Shown one piece after another: positions 55,955 to 63,422 of a DNA stretch of 64,000 nucleotides. Both the position numbers and the translations under genes were made by a program. The notes under the pieces were generated by a model. That model worked only from the letters and a program-made list of their open reading frames with translations, was not told where the DNA came from and searched no databases. Source of the DNA: Phragmitibacter flavus (GTDB taxonomy: Bacteria > Verrucomicrobiota > Verrucomicrobiia > Verrucomicrobiales > Verrucomicrobiaceae); assembly GCF_005780165.1 (NCBI RefSeq), contig NZ_VAUV01000006.1, forward strand, positions 124,001-188,000, read 5' to 3'. The first letter of the stretch is position 1, and each line of letters begins with the position of its first letter.

Positions 55955-56091
55955 TTTCCACGCCGATCATCTCAACAAGGACTACGAAGACACTTCACCC
56001 AAGTCAGCCTCCCGCATCAAAAAATCTCCGCACAAATGTGTCAAACCCCACCGTTCAAGACAATTGCCATCGACGCTTTTCCTCCTCCGCC

Positions 56092-58923
56092 ATGCCCACA
56101 CGCCCCCTTTTTTTCCTGCTTTCGATTCTCGTCGTTGTCCTCCCACCGCTGGCCCACGCCCAATCCCACAATTGGATCGGCTCCGCAGGCGGCAACTGGA
56201 GCGACCCCGCCAACTGGGCAGGCGGCAGCATTCCGAGCCCCGACAACGGCCCCTTCCGCATCCTGACTTTCTCCAACGCCAACAACCAGACCTCCAACAA
56301 CGACATCACTCCGGTATCTGCTGGCGTCAATATCGACGACATCACCTTCGCCGCCGGAGCCGGAGCCTACACCCTCACCGGCACCCTGCTCGACATGCTC
56401 GGCACCTCCGCCAGCAATACTGACACCGCCGACATCACCAACAACTCCGTCAACACTCAAACCATCGACCTCAACCTCATCGCCCGCGGCGATTTCACCA
56501 GCGCCCTTCTCTTCAACACCGCCGCCGGCAACATCATCGTCAACGGCATCATCAGCCAGGTCGGCATCCCCAACATTCAGAAAGAAGGTGCCTTCACCCT
56601 CACCCTCAACGGAGCAAACACCCACACCGGCATCACCACCATCAATGCCGGCACCCTTGAAGCCGCCATCCTCGCCAACGCCGGCGTCGCCAGCTCGCTC
56701 GGAGCCTCCTCCACCGCCTCCAGCAACCTCGTCTTTAATGGCGGCACGCTCCACTACACCGGCGCTGCCAACGGCAGCACCAATCGCGGCTTCACTCTCA
56801 ACACCAATACCAGCACCTTAAAAACCAATGCCGGCATCAAGGCCACCTTCGGCGGAGTCATCACTGGCGCAGGCAATCTCACCATCACCGAGAACAGCAG
56901 CATTGCCTTCACCAACGGCGCCAGCAACTTCACCGGCGTCACCACCATCAATCAGAACGCCCTGCTGCAAGTCTCCTCCCTTCCCCTTGGCGGATCCACC
57001 AGTTCTCTCGGATCTTCCACCAGCGATTCTACCAACCTCGTTTTCAACGGCGGCACCCTCGAATTCACCGGAGGCTCCGCCGTCGGCACCGATCGCGGTT
57101 TCACCCTCAACGCCTTGGGCGGCACCCTTTCCACGGTCCTCAACAGCGGTATCCGCATGGATGGCGTCATCGTCGGCACCGGCCCTCTCAACCTCAGCGG
57201 CGCAGGCTACGTCGCCCTCACCAACGAGCTCAACAACTTCTCCGGCGTCATCACCATCAACAACGGCTCGTTCCTCGAAGTCCGCAGAGCCAGCGTCCTT
57301 GGCGAAGTCGATGCCGACAGCCACACCATCATCAACAACGGCGGCACCCTCGATTTGAACCCCAACGGCGGCAACGGAGCGGGCGGCAGCATTGCCGTGG
57401 CGGAGTTCATCACGGTTCAGTCGGGTGGCATCATCAGGAACCGTGGATCCAACAACTCACTCACCAACCTCGTCACCCTCGCGGGCAACGCAATCATTAA
57501 CACCGACGGCACCAATCTCACCATCGCTGCCGGTCAACTCAGCGGACCCGCAGGCTTCACCAAAACCGGCAGCAGCACCCTCATCCTCAGCGGCATCAAC
57601 ACCTTCGCTGGTGACATCACCATCAGCGCCGGCACCCTCAGCGTCAACTCCCTCCTCCCCTCCGGCCCCCTCGGCACCAGCACCAACAACATCATCCTCG
57701 ACGGCGGTGCCTTCAGCTACAACGGCGGAGCCAACGCCATCACCCGCGGCTTCACCCTCACTGCCAACGGCGGTGCCCTCTCCGCCCCAACCGCCTACCG
57801 GGTCGGCGGCAAAATCAGTGGCGACGGACCCCTCGCCATCACCGGTTCCTCCTACGTCGCCCTCTCCAACAACGACAACGACTACACCGGCGTCACCACC
57901 ATCGCCGCAGGCGCCTCCGCCTACCTTCGCAACAACAACGTCCTCGGTGCCACCGGTCTTGCCAGCCGCACCGAAGTCAACGGCAGCCTCGTCCTCGATC
58001 CCGGTGGCGCCAGCGGCAGCGGCACCAGCCTCAACCTCACCGAGACCCTCAACTTCAACGACGGCTCCACCGTCCGTGTTCTCAACCAAAACAACACCCT
58101 CAGCGGCCCCGTCGCTTTTACCGGTGGCACCACCAGCGGTGACATCGCCGACAACACCATTCTCACCTTCAACACCCCCATCACCGGCAACGGCGGCTTC
58201 ACGCTCAACCACCTCAATGGCACCATCAAAAACGGTCGCGTTGTGCTCACCGGCTCCAACTCCTACTCCGGCCCCACCACCCTCGTGAACGGCAACTTCC
58301 AAGTCGGCAACACCAGCATCGGCTCCAGCACCAGCGCCACCACCGTCGAAACCCCCGCCATCCTCTCCGGCACCGGCACCATCAACGCCCTCACCACCCT
58401 CGCCGGCACCCTCAGTCCCGGCGACAACGGCGGCACCAGTGTCGGCTCCCTCACCCTCGCCGACCTCGCCCTCAAAGACGGCGCCACCCTCCTGTTTAAA
58501 ATCACCGCCGCCAACACCACCATCCCCAACCAGGCCGCCCTCGCCACCCTCGCCGATCCCGCCCAGTCCGGCGCCAACGATTTTATCAGTGTCACCAACA
58601 CCCTCAGCTCCGATCCCAACGTCGTCCTCAATCTCAATCTCGACTTCACCGGCCTAACCCTCGTCGAAGGCATGGTCTTCGACCTCATCGACGCCCCCAC
58701 CTTTGCCCTCACCGGCACCCCCACTTACAACATCACCATCACCGGCGGAACCCTAGACCCCGCCTTAAAAATCGACACCTCCCGCTTCGCCGACGCCGGC
58801 CTCCTCGCCATCGTCGCCATCCCCGAACCCACCCGCGCCCTATTAATATTGCTCGGCCTGTCCCTCATCGGACTTCGCCGACGCCGGACTTTCGCTCACC
58901 TTTCCATCGGACCGGGAAACTAA
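56092..58923 (+). CDS. PEP-CTERM protein with autotransporter-associated beta-strand repeats
   Basis: The protein has 943 residues from the ATG at 56092; the longer frame from 55846 reads through the lpdA terminator and is rejected. A signal peptide (about 1-22) precedes SHNWIGSAGGNWSDPANW, the usual first repeat. Four or more copies of the autotransporter-associated repeat follow (LTLNGANTHTGITTINAGTL, LILSGINTFAGDITISAGTL). The C-terminus has IPEPTRALLILLGLSLIGLRRRR, a PEP-CTERM sorting signal that directs processing by an exosortase system. No exosortase gene is in view. A surface or extracellular matrix role is inferred from family. Confidence 0.9.
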   Translation: MPTRPLFFLLSILVVVLPPLAHAQSHNWIGSAGGNWSDPANWAGGSIPSPDNGPFRILTFSNANNQTSNNDITPVSAGVNIDDITFAAGAGAYTLTGTLLDMLGTSASNTDTADITNNSVNTQTIDLNLIARGDFTSALLFNTAAGNIIVNGIISQVGIPNIQKEGAFTLTLNGANTHTGITTINAGTLEAAILANAGVASSLGASSTASSNLVFNGGTLHYTGAANGSTNRGFTLNTNTSTLKTNAGIKATFGGVITGAGNLTITENSSIAFTNGASNFTGVTTINQNALLQVSSLPLGGSTSSLGSSTSDSTNLVFNGGTLEFTGGSAVGTDRGFTLNALGGTLSTVLNSGIRMDGVIVGTGPLNLSGAGYVALTNELNNFSGVITINNGSFLEVRRASVLGEVDADSHTIINNGGTLDLNPNGGNGAGGSIAVAEFITVQSGGIIRNRGSNNSLTNLVTLAGNAIINTDGTNLTIAAGQLSGPAGFTKTGSSTLILSGINTFAGDITISAGTLSVNSLLPSGPLGTSTNNIILDGGAFSYNGGANAITRGFTLTANGGALSAPTAYRVGGKISGDGPLAITGSSYVALSNNDNDYTGVTTIAAGASAYLRNNNVLGATGLASRTEVNGSLVLDPGGASGSGTSLNLTETLNFNDGSTVRVLNQNNTLSGPVAFTGGTTSGDIADNTILTFNTPITGNGGFTLNHLNGTIKNGRVVLTGSNSYSGPTTLVNGNFQVGNTSIGSSTSATTVETPAILSGTGTINALTTLAGTLSPGDNGGTSVGSLTLADLALKDGATLLFKITAANTTIPNQAALATLADPAQSGANDFISVTNTLSSDPNVVLNLNLDFTGLTLVEGMVFDLIDAPTFALTGTPTYNITITGGTLDPALKIDTSRFADAGLLAIVAIPEPTRALLILLGLSLIGLRRRRTFAHLSIGPGN

Positions 58924-59035
58924 AAGCCTACGACGCAGTCGTCGTGGACTGCTGCGGCCTACCGCCGCTGTAGTGGCCGCAGCCTGCTGCGCCTCGGCGG
59001 GAGACAATAGGACGACTTTCGCTGTAGCGGGCACA
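58924..59035. repeat. GC-rich dispersed palindromic element
   Basis: The spacer after the PEP-CTERM gene holds GACGCAGTCGTC, then GCTGCGGCC (58951-58959) pairing with GGCCGCAGC (58975-58983) around a loop CCGCCGCT, then GCAGCCTGCTGCGCC and GGCGGGAGACAATAGGACG. Such GC-rich palindromic spacers recur in verrucomicrobial genomes as far as I recall. It may end transcription of the convergent neighbours. Confidence 0.5.
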
Positions 59036-59042
59036 AACCTAG

Positions 59043-59849
59043 CTATCTATCCGTCTCTTCATTTTCAGCCACTGCCTCTGCAATAATGAAGTGATAACCC
59101 GCATCAAACCGATCTTGGAGGCGCAGTGAACCATTCCGGGAATCCCACGTTCCCGATTCCAAGTCAGCCGACAGACGAGCAATTCCGTCACTCACTTCTT
59201 TTGGGTCCATCAAGGCAAATGACGATATGCCATTTCTGACAGCAGGACTGAGATAGCTTTCTGGCTCCGCCCATCCTGCCGCTGCAAATCGATCTTCCAA
59301 GTCACGTGGCAGCAGGAACGGAATCTCTCGCACCGTGCGACCGGTCAATAAGCGGACCTCTTCCGCTACATCTTCTAAATGGGAGAACGAAGAACCGCCC
59401 TCACGTCCAAGCGTCGGAAAGTAGTCCGCGAGCCAAAACCGGTTTAATGTCTGGGGCTGAAAACTGAAAATCACCAGCGGACCGTTGCCAATGACACGCA
59501 ATATCTCCGCCAAGGCTTTCTTCCGATCTGAAAAATGGTGCAGCGCAAGAACCATGATTGCGCCATCGGCCGAGTTCGATGGGAGTGGGATATCCTCAGC
59601 AGCTGCGGCGATCATCCTGACGCGTGGATGCAATGAACTCTGCCCACGCATGACCTCGGAGGGTTCCAGTGCGAGCACGGTGAAACCCAAATCTGCCAAT
59701 GCCCGCGAATACTTGCCCGTCCCTGCACCCACGTCCAGGATGGTGGACGAATGGGCGAGACCGAGACCTTCATCAAGTCCGCCAACGATCCGGGCATCGG
59801 CCAGTCGTGTCTTCGCGTAGTCTTTCCCAATGACGTCGTAGAGCCGCAT
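59043..59849 (-). CDS. Class I SAM-dependent methyltransferase
   Basis: The 268 residues have the SAM-binding motif ILDVGAGTGKYSRALADLG (motif I), VLALEPSE (motif II), DIPLPSNSADGAIMVLALHHFSD (motif IV region) and a later LRVIGNGPLVIFSF. This is the methyltransferase-11/25 group, which acts on small molecules; the substrate is unknown. AGGAG lies 8 bases before the ATG, an uncommonly good ribosome-binding site for this window. A 59-bp tandem duplication has copied that site and the first eight codons upstream. The gene is the downstream-most member of the cassette-like array at 59.0-63.0 kb. Confidence 0.85.
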   Translation of the reverse strand: MRLYDVIGKDYAKTRLADARIVGGLDEGLGLAHSSTILDVGAGTGKYSRALADLGFTVLALEPSEVMRGQSSLHPRVRMIAAAAEDIPLPSNSADGAIMVLALHHFSDRKKALAEILRVIGNGPLVIFSFQPQTLNRFWLADYFPTLGREGGSSFSHLEDVAEEVRLLTGRTVREIPFLLPRDLEDRFAAAGWAEPESYLSPAVRNGISSFALMDPKEVSDGIARLSADLESGTWDSRNGSLRLQDRFDAGYHFIIAEAVAENEETDR

Positions 59850-59942
59850 CTTAATTATCTCCTATTTGTCAGTCCCTTTATTTCCCCAATGGCGTCGTAG
59901 AGCCGCATCTTAATTATCTCCTATTTGTCAGTCCCTTTATTT
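59826..59942 (-). repeat. 59-bp tandem duplication with 17-codon upstream ORF
   Basis: Positions 59826-59884 and 59885-59942 are two near-identical copies, differing at one substitution (GACGTC versus GACGCC) and one base of length. Each holds AGGAGATAATTAAG and the ATG with the first codons of the methyltransferase. The outer copy therefore creates an ORF from 59908 to 59855 starting MRLYDAIG, 17 codons long. Its TAA overlaps the real ribosome-binding site. Microhomology TTGGGAAA at both borders suggests how the duplication arose. Confidence 0.9.
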
Positions 59943-59999
59943 CCCAACTACTCCCAGCTTCGGTCACTTCAAAACCAAAGCTAATTTGGAAGTTGAGCC
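59942..59999 (-). repeat. attC-like imperfect palindrome, 58 bp
   Basis: On the minus strand, GCTCAACTTCC begins 15 bp after the stop of the gene at 60014-60388, and GTAGTTGGGA closes the element. GCTCAAC fits the integron core RYYYAAC, and GTTGGGA fits GTTRRRY in six of seven positions. The arms share CAACT and AGCTT/AAGCT blocks, with unpaired bases as in attC sites. Length and position after a gene are typical of a cassette recombination site. Confidence 0.5.
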
Positions 60000-60013
60000 G
60001 TGTGGTGAAATGA

Positions 60014-60388
60014 TCACCAACCTCGTCCTCCCGCGATAATCAACTGCACCTCGCCATGATGGTCAAGCAACTGATGACTTGATCCAAAGTAGCCACCTTC
60101 ACTTAACGGCTCCAGCAAAACTTCAATGTTCTGCCACGTCAAAGGGGTGAGTCGACAACGAAAGACTGGTGGTTTTGGATCGGGATGCACACCCGAATCC
60201 CATGTATCTCGCTCTGCGAACAACTGGCTACCCTCGACCGAGCGAAAACCCGGAAGCTTGTGGACCGCGAAACTGCCGATACGCCCTTGTGCAAGCTCCG
60301 CCAACTGCTCCCTCAAGAGCGCCACCGCCTTCGGCTCGTGCCCGTCAATCAAAAGGACGTTTGGCTGTGAAAAATACTCAATGTCCAT
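60014..60388 (-). CDS. Hypothetical cassette protein
   Basis: The 124 residues start MDIEYFSQPNVLLIDGHEPKAVALLREQ and end with LLDHHGEVQLIIAGGRGW. It looks like a compact mixed alpha/beta cytoplasmic protein with no signal peptide, no membrane segment and no motif I recognise. An attC-like palindrome follows 15 bp after the stop, and a spacer with GTTCGAG lies upstream. Codon use is less C-biased than in the core genes. It appears to be a single-gene cassette. Confidence 0.7.
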   Translation of the reverse strand: MDIEYFSQPNVLLIDGHEPKAVALLREQLAELAQGRIGSFAVHKLPGFRSVEGSQLFAERDTWDSGVHPDPKPPVFRCRLTPLTWQNIEVLLEPLSEGGYFGSSHQLLDHHGEVQLIIAGGRGW

Positions 60389-60504
60389 CTGCGTTTGTGA
60401 CCCCCTAATACTCGAACTGAGCGCCTGAGAGCAGCGAGCGTCGACAGCCCGAAAGGTGCATGCGATCGTTTTCCGGCTCCGTTTTTGTTCACATTCCGGG
60501 TCCG

Positions 60505-60990
60505 TCAGTGGTGTGAAAATTGATAATATCCCCGTCCCTCGCTGACATCATATCCGATGACATAACCGCCACCATTCGCCCAACGGTCTTCAAAAAACTT
60601 GTCGCCAGTGGTGAACCGTTTGCTATGACGGTCAAATTCCTCATCTACTAAAGATGAGTGATTGAATGAACCGTTTTTCGTGACTCCAAATCGATCTAGA
60701 AACGGATTCACACGCCAGATCGTGGCTGTCTGATCTTCAGCGACTGCGGCAAGTGATTTCCCGATCGAATCACACCATTGCAGGAGAGAATCTTGATCGA
60801 TGTCGAACTCAGCAACCCTGTTAATATCACTAGAAATAAATGTGATATTCGAAGCCTGTGTGGGGAGCCACTCAACCGATTCAACATCAACCCCCCAGCT
60901 CTTGATCCTTGCATAATCCCACAGAAAAAACGCGAATGCAAAAGTGCCTACCAGAACAATTCCACCGAAGATCAAACATAGTTTCTTCAT
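60505..60990 (-). CDS. Hypothetical membrane-anchored cassette protein
   Basis: The 161 residues start MKKLCLIFGGIVLVGTFAFAFFLW, a single N-terminal membrane anchor or uncleaved signal, followed by a soluble domain with ASNITFISSDINRVAEFDID and a C-terminal GGYVIGYDVSEGRGYYQFSHH. I do not recognise a family. The upstream spacer is 63 bp and contains an attC-like palindrome. The domain probably faces the periplasm. The gene has the same orientation as its neighbours and seems an independent cassette. Confidence 0.7.
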   Translation of the reverse strand: MKKLCLIFGGIVLVGTFAFAFFLWDYARIKSWGVDVESVEWLPTQASNITFISSDINRVAEFDIDQDSLLQWCDSIGKSLAAVAEDQTATIWRVNPFLDRFGVTKNGSFNHSSLVDEEFDRHSKRFTTGDKFFEDRWANGGGYVIGYDVSEGRGYYQFSHH

Positions 60991-60997
60991 CTTTTGA

Positions 60998-61058
60998 TGC
61001 GAATGTTAAAGGTGAGGCGCGGAACGCAGAGCGGTCGCCCCCGCCATCTGAGTTCAGC
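60998..61058 (-). repeat. attC-like imperfect palindrome, 61 bp
   Basis: On the minus strand the element runs from GCTGAAC, which overlaps the stop of the RelE-like gene, to ATTCGCA. Inner arms GGCGGGG and CCGCGCC pair in six of seven positions. The plus-strand right half, GCGAATGTTAAAGGTGAGGC, aligns with GCGAACGTAAAGCGCAGGC at 61561-61579. This suggests a shared recombination site, although the terminal cores fit the textbook consensus only partly. Confidence 0.5.
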
Positions 61059-61314
61059 GATAGACATCTTTGCGGTGGCGAATCTTGACCACGAGGACCA
61101 CCAAGACGTCATCTTGAATGTCATAAATTATCCTGTAGTCGCCAACCCTGACCCGATAAGTGTGTTCTGATCCAACGAGATTTTTACAGCCGGAAGGTCT
61201 TGGATTAGACCCCAAAGATTCAATGGCAGCAACTATTTTTGGTATCCACTGCTTGTCGATGCCACGAATATCCTTGCTCGCTGACCTGGTTACTTCAACG
61301 CGATAGGAGGCCAT
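61054..61314 (-). CDS. RelE-type toxin
   Basis: The protein has 86 residues from the ATG at 61314 (MASYRVEVTRSASKDIRGIDKQ); the longer frame overlaps the antitoxin gene. Conserved RelE pieces are IPKIVAAIESLGSNPRPSGCKNLVGSEHTYRVRVGDYRIIYDI and VVKIRHRKDVYR, which carry the basic residues used for mRNA cleavage on the ribosome. It overlaps its antitoxin by 20 bp. Toxin-antitoxin pairs are a recurring component of sedentary integron arrays, where they stabilise the array. Confidence 0.88.
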   Translation of the reverse strand: MASYRVEVTRSASKDIRGIDKQWIPKIVAAIESLGSNPRPSGCKNLVGSEHTYRVRVGDYRIIYDIQDDVLVVLVVKIRHRKDVYR

Positions 61315-61483
61315 CCTGAATGAGTTGTTGTTTGAGGCTGTGCAGGGAAATTCGCTCCTCGTCCCGCCGTTCAGCAACCGCGGCAAGGTCCGCAACATCT
61401 TCCAAAAGATGCTCATATTCAGCAATAGGAATGACGACAGCAACTTTGTGCCCTTGCTCGTCTGTCAAAAATTGAGTGCCCAT
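61295..61483 (-). CDS. Phd/YefM-like antitoxin
   Basis: The 62 residues start MGTQFLTDEQGHKVAVVIPIAEYEHLLEDVADLAAVAERRDEER, a typical Phd/YefM or prevent-host-death beginning (beta strands then the EYEHLLE helix) with a toxin-binding tail. It is short for the family, without the longest form of the DNA-binding N-terminus. It is co-translated with the RelE-type gene (20-bp overlap) and is separated from the next upstream gene by a 180-bp spacer carrying an attC-like palindrome. Confidence 0.82.
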   Translation of the reverse strand: MGTQFLTDEQGHKVAVVIPIAEYEHLLEDVADLAAVAERRDEERISLHSLKQQLIQDGLLSR

Positions 61484-61558
61484 GAAGGCTAAATTAGCGC
61501 ATTTCGCGCGGAAGTCGATCTGTTTAGGATCCGGCAGGAGGGAAGGGCCATTGTCTGT

Positions 61559-61687
61559 CAGCGAACGTAAAGCGCAGGCACCACTACCAGCGGGAGCTCG
61601 TGTCGATCACGGAGTCGGTGGTGAAGACACGATAAAACCGATCAACGGAACGGCTTGCAGGGTTGTCACGGCGCGCCTTGTTCGCTG
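61559..61687 (-). repeat. attC-like palindrome, 129 bp
   Basis: CAGCGAAC at 61559-61566 and GTTCGCTG at 61680-61687 are exact inverted copies. Next to them are AAAGCGC and, on the other arm, AAGGCGC, so the symmetry continues inward imperfectly; CACCAC/GTGGTG blocks are also inverted further in. One end lies within the last codons of the gene at 61666-62298. Size and layout resemble the long attC sites of chromosomal integrons, although GTTCGCT departs from the GTTRRRY consensus. Confidence 0.55.
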
Positions 61688-62298
61688 TTGTCTCTTGCTG
61701 ACTCGACGCTCTCAAGACGAATCCACGGAACAACTCCATCGCCGCCTTTAAACTTGAACATCGCATGATAGTGAAATGGAATTCGCCCACTCTCAGCCTC
61801 TGCCGAACCGATAACTGCGACTTTCAGGCGGTTCCTATCCGTCCACGCTACGGGTGAAATCCCACCATTCGGGCCGGCCTCGGTGGCTTTGAATCTACCC
61901 AGCACATTTTGCCAGGCATCGGGAGGAGTGACACGGATCAGCTTGCCACGCTCAACAATAAAATACGCAGTCGTGGCAGACAGTCTTCCAGAGCGCATGT
62001 AGACCGCGACGAAACGCCCTCCGGGTGACCAAAAAGCCTTGTTCTGTTTGTGAGCGTTCGGATCGCCCATGTCTCCTTCCCAAAGAAACGAATCGAGTAT
62101 CTGCTTTGACGATGCATCTCTGAGCGCGATTCGGAATGGTGTTCCGTTGGGTGGGTCAGTATCGAATATCGGAATGGTTACTAGCTCCTGCTTTTGAGAA
62201 GGTGACGTTCCGTCAATTACTGACCACTCCTCGGCTAAAACCGAAGATGCTATCAAGAAGATCATGAAGGTGGTAGATATGGTGGTAGCGGTATTCAT
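61666..62298 (-). CDS. Hypothetical exported cassette protein
   Basis: The 210 residues start MNTATTISTTFMIFLIASSVLAEEWSV, a clear signal peptide. The mature part has a WD-like AFWSPGGRFVAVYMRSGRLS segment and a C-terminal region with IPFHYHAMFKFKGGDGVVPW. It resembles small secreted proteins of unknown role and I can name no family. The start is preceded by GGACGTTCGCTGATAA, which contains the spacer core shared across this region. An attC-like site begins at its 3' end. Confidence 0.72.
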   Translation of the reverse strand: MNTATTISTTFMIFLIASSVLAEEWSVIDGTSPSQKQELVTIPIFDTDPPNGTPFRIALRDASSKQILDSFLWEGDMGDPNAHKQNKAFWSPGGRFVAVYMRSGRLSATTAYFIVERGKLIRVTPPDAWQNVLGRFKATEAGPNGGISPVAWTDRNRLKVAVIGSAEAESGRIPFHYHAMFKFKGGDGVVPWIRLESVESARDNSEQGAP

Positions 62299-62452
62299 TT
62301 ATCAGCGAACGTCCAAGCTGTGCCGACCGCCGAGGCTGGGGTGAGTATGGAGACAGGAGGGCGGGTTAAAGTTCCGGAAAGCATGGCCGCCAGAGCAGCC
62401 CCGGGGGTTGGCACCAATGCCTTATTCACCCCTGTTCTCGCAGTCGTCGTGT

Positions 62453-63034
62453 TCATCGTGCAGGTTCAGGAATGACTATCTCTAGTGGCTCAGAAGCGGT
62501 AGAGCCTGACCACAAATCCTGAGGATACTGAATGCCAGAGTCCCGGCTGGCCGACGCAACAGTGCTGTCGTATGTGTAGCGGAAACGAACGGAGAACTTC
62601 CCTGATAATTCATGTTCTCGCGCAATATCAACATGCCTCTCACAGGCATCTCCCGGCAGTATCTGAAACCTATAGTCCTCAGGCCACTTGGCGTCGGAGT
62701 AGAGACCCGAAACGCCGCAACGACCTCCGAGGGGCACTGACTTCCCCGCTGAGTCTGTCATCTGAACATCGTAAAACGGCAGATGCCAACCCCACTCGGA
62801 GCCATCCAGCGGACGAAGCAAGTTCACTGGCCGACGTGATAGGTTCTCAAAACGGACAACAATGGTTCGGTGATCTGGCGAGTATCGAAGCACGGTTAGC
62901 TTCAAATCTCGTGCATTTGACGAGTCCTGGCGAACAAAGGCCTGCAATCGTGCTGTATAGGCAGAAGGCTCGCCCCCAGAAATGGAGCATGCTGCGAAGA
63001 TCGCGATTGCTGCGTGAACGACGATGACCTTCAT
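62453..63034 (-). CDS. Hypothetical exported protein, possible lipoprotein
   Basis: The protein has 193 residues from the ATG at 63034, which gives MKVIVVHAAIAIFAACSISGG, a signal sequence with a possible lipobox FAAC. The longer frame to 63106 lacks a plausible start region. The mature part carries LKLTVLRYSPDHRTIVVRFENLSRRPVNLL and GVSGLYSDAKWPEDYRFQILPG, suggestive of an immunoglobulin-like beta sandwich that supplies a protein-protein surface. I recognise no named family. It has the same orientation as the other cassette-like genes. Confidence 0.7.
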   Translation of the reverse strand: MKVIVVHAAIAIFAACSISGGEPSAYTARLQAFVRQDSSNARDLKLTVLRYSPDHRTIVVRFENLSRRPVNLLRPLDGSEWGWHLPFYDVQMTDSAGKSVPLGGRCGVSGLYSDAKWPEDYRFQILPGDACERHVDIAREHELSGKFSVRFRYTYDSTVASASRDSGIQYPQDLWSGSTASEPLEIVIPEPAR

Positions 63035-63422
63035 GAACTGACGGGCGGCTCTGTTGTTGGGCGAACTGGTTATTCGGACACTTTTCCGTTGGTTGCCCAC
63101 GGTCATTATAGTCGACAGTTTTGTCGCCTATCAACGGGTTTCTCACCGTGCCGATGCTAGTTTTTCTGTCGCATTCCGCCTTCGCTGACAGCTTTGTCGG
63201 TTTGCATGCCCAGAGACGTCATATCCAAAAGTAGAATATGACCGGTCAACTGGCTCGACTCCTCTCGCCGCCACCACGAGCGCTATCGCCGCCACCGTAA
63301 GCCCTCGCGCTCCCAGTCTTCACCCTAGGGAGACTGGCTCCCAACCCAACGCCGCACTTAACCAAGGAGAGGCGATGTCCTCATCGTCTTCAGGCTGCTC
63401 TCGTCGACCACCACCCCCCCCG
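63035..63422. other. Spacer with twin small hairpins and a GC-rich element
   Basis: These 388 bp separate the cassette-like region from the partial hydrolase gene. CGACA-GTTT-TGTCG at 63113-63126 and GACA-GCTT-TGTC at 63187-63198 are two similar small hairpins 73 bp apart. CCAGTCT and AGACTGG near 63316-63342, and GCGATGTCCTCATCG near 63372, are parts of a GC-rich spacer element. I see no ORF or RNA gene. Confidence 0.45.

Noticed and set aside
55846-56091. N-terminal extension of the PEP-CTERM protein
   Set aside because: It overlaps the lpdA end and its terminator and would bury the signal peptide that starts at 56092.
59043-63034. Prophage or transposon island
   Set aside because: No phage structural genes, transposase, integrase or terminal repeats of an insertion sequence are visible; the spacer pattern fits cassettes better.
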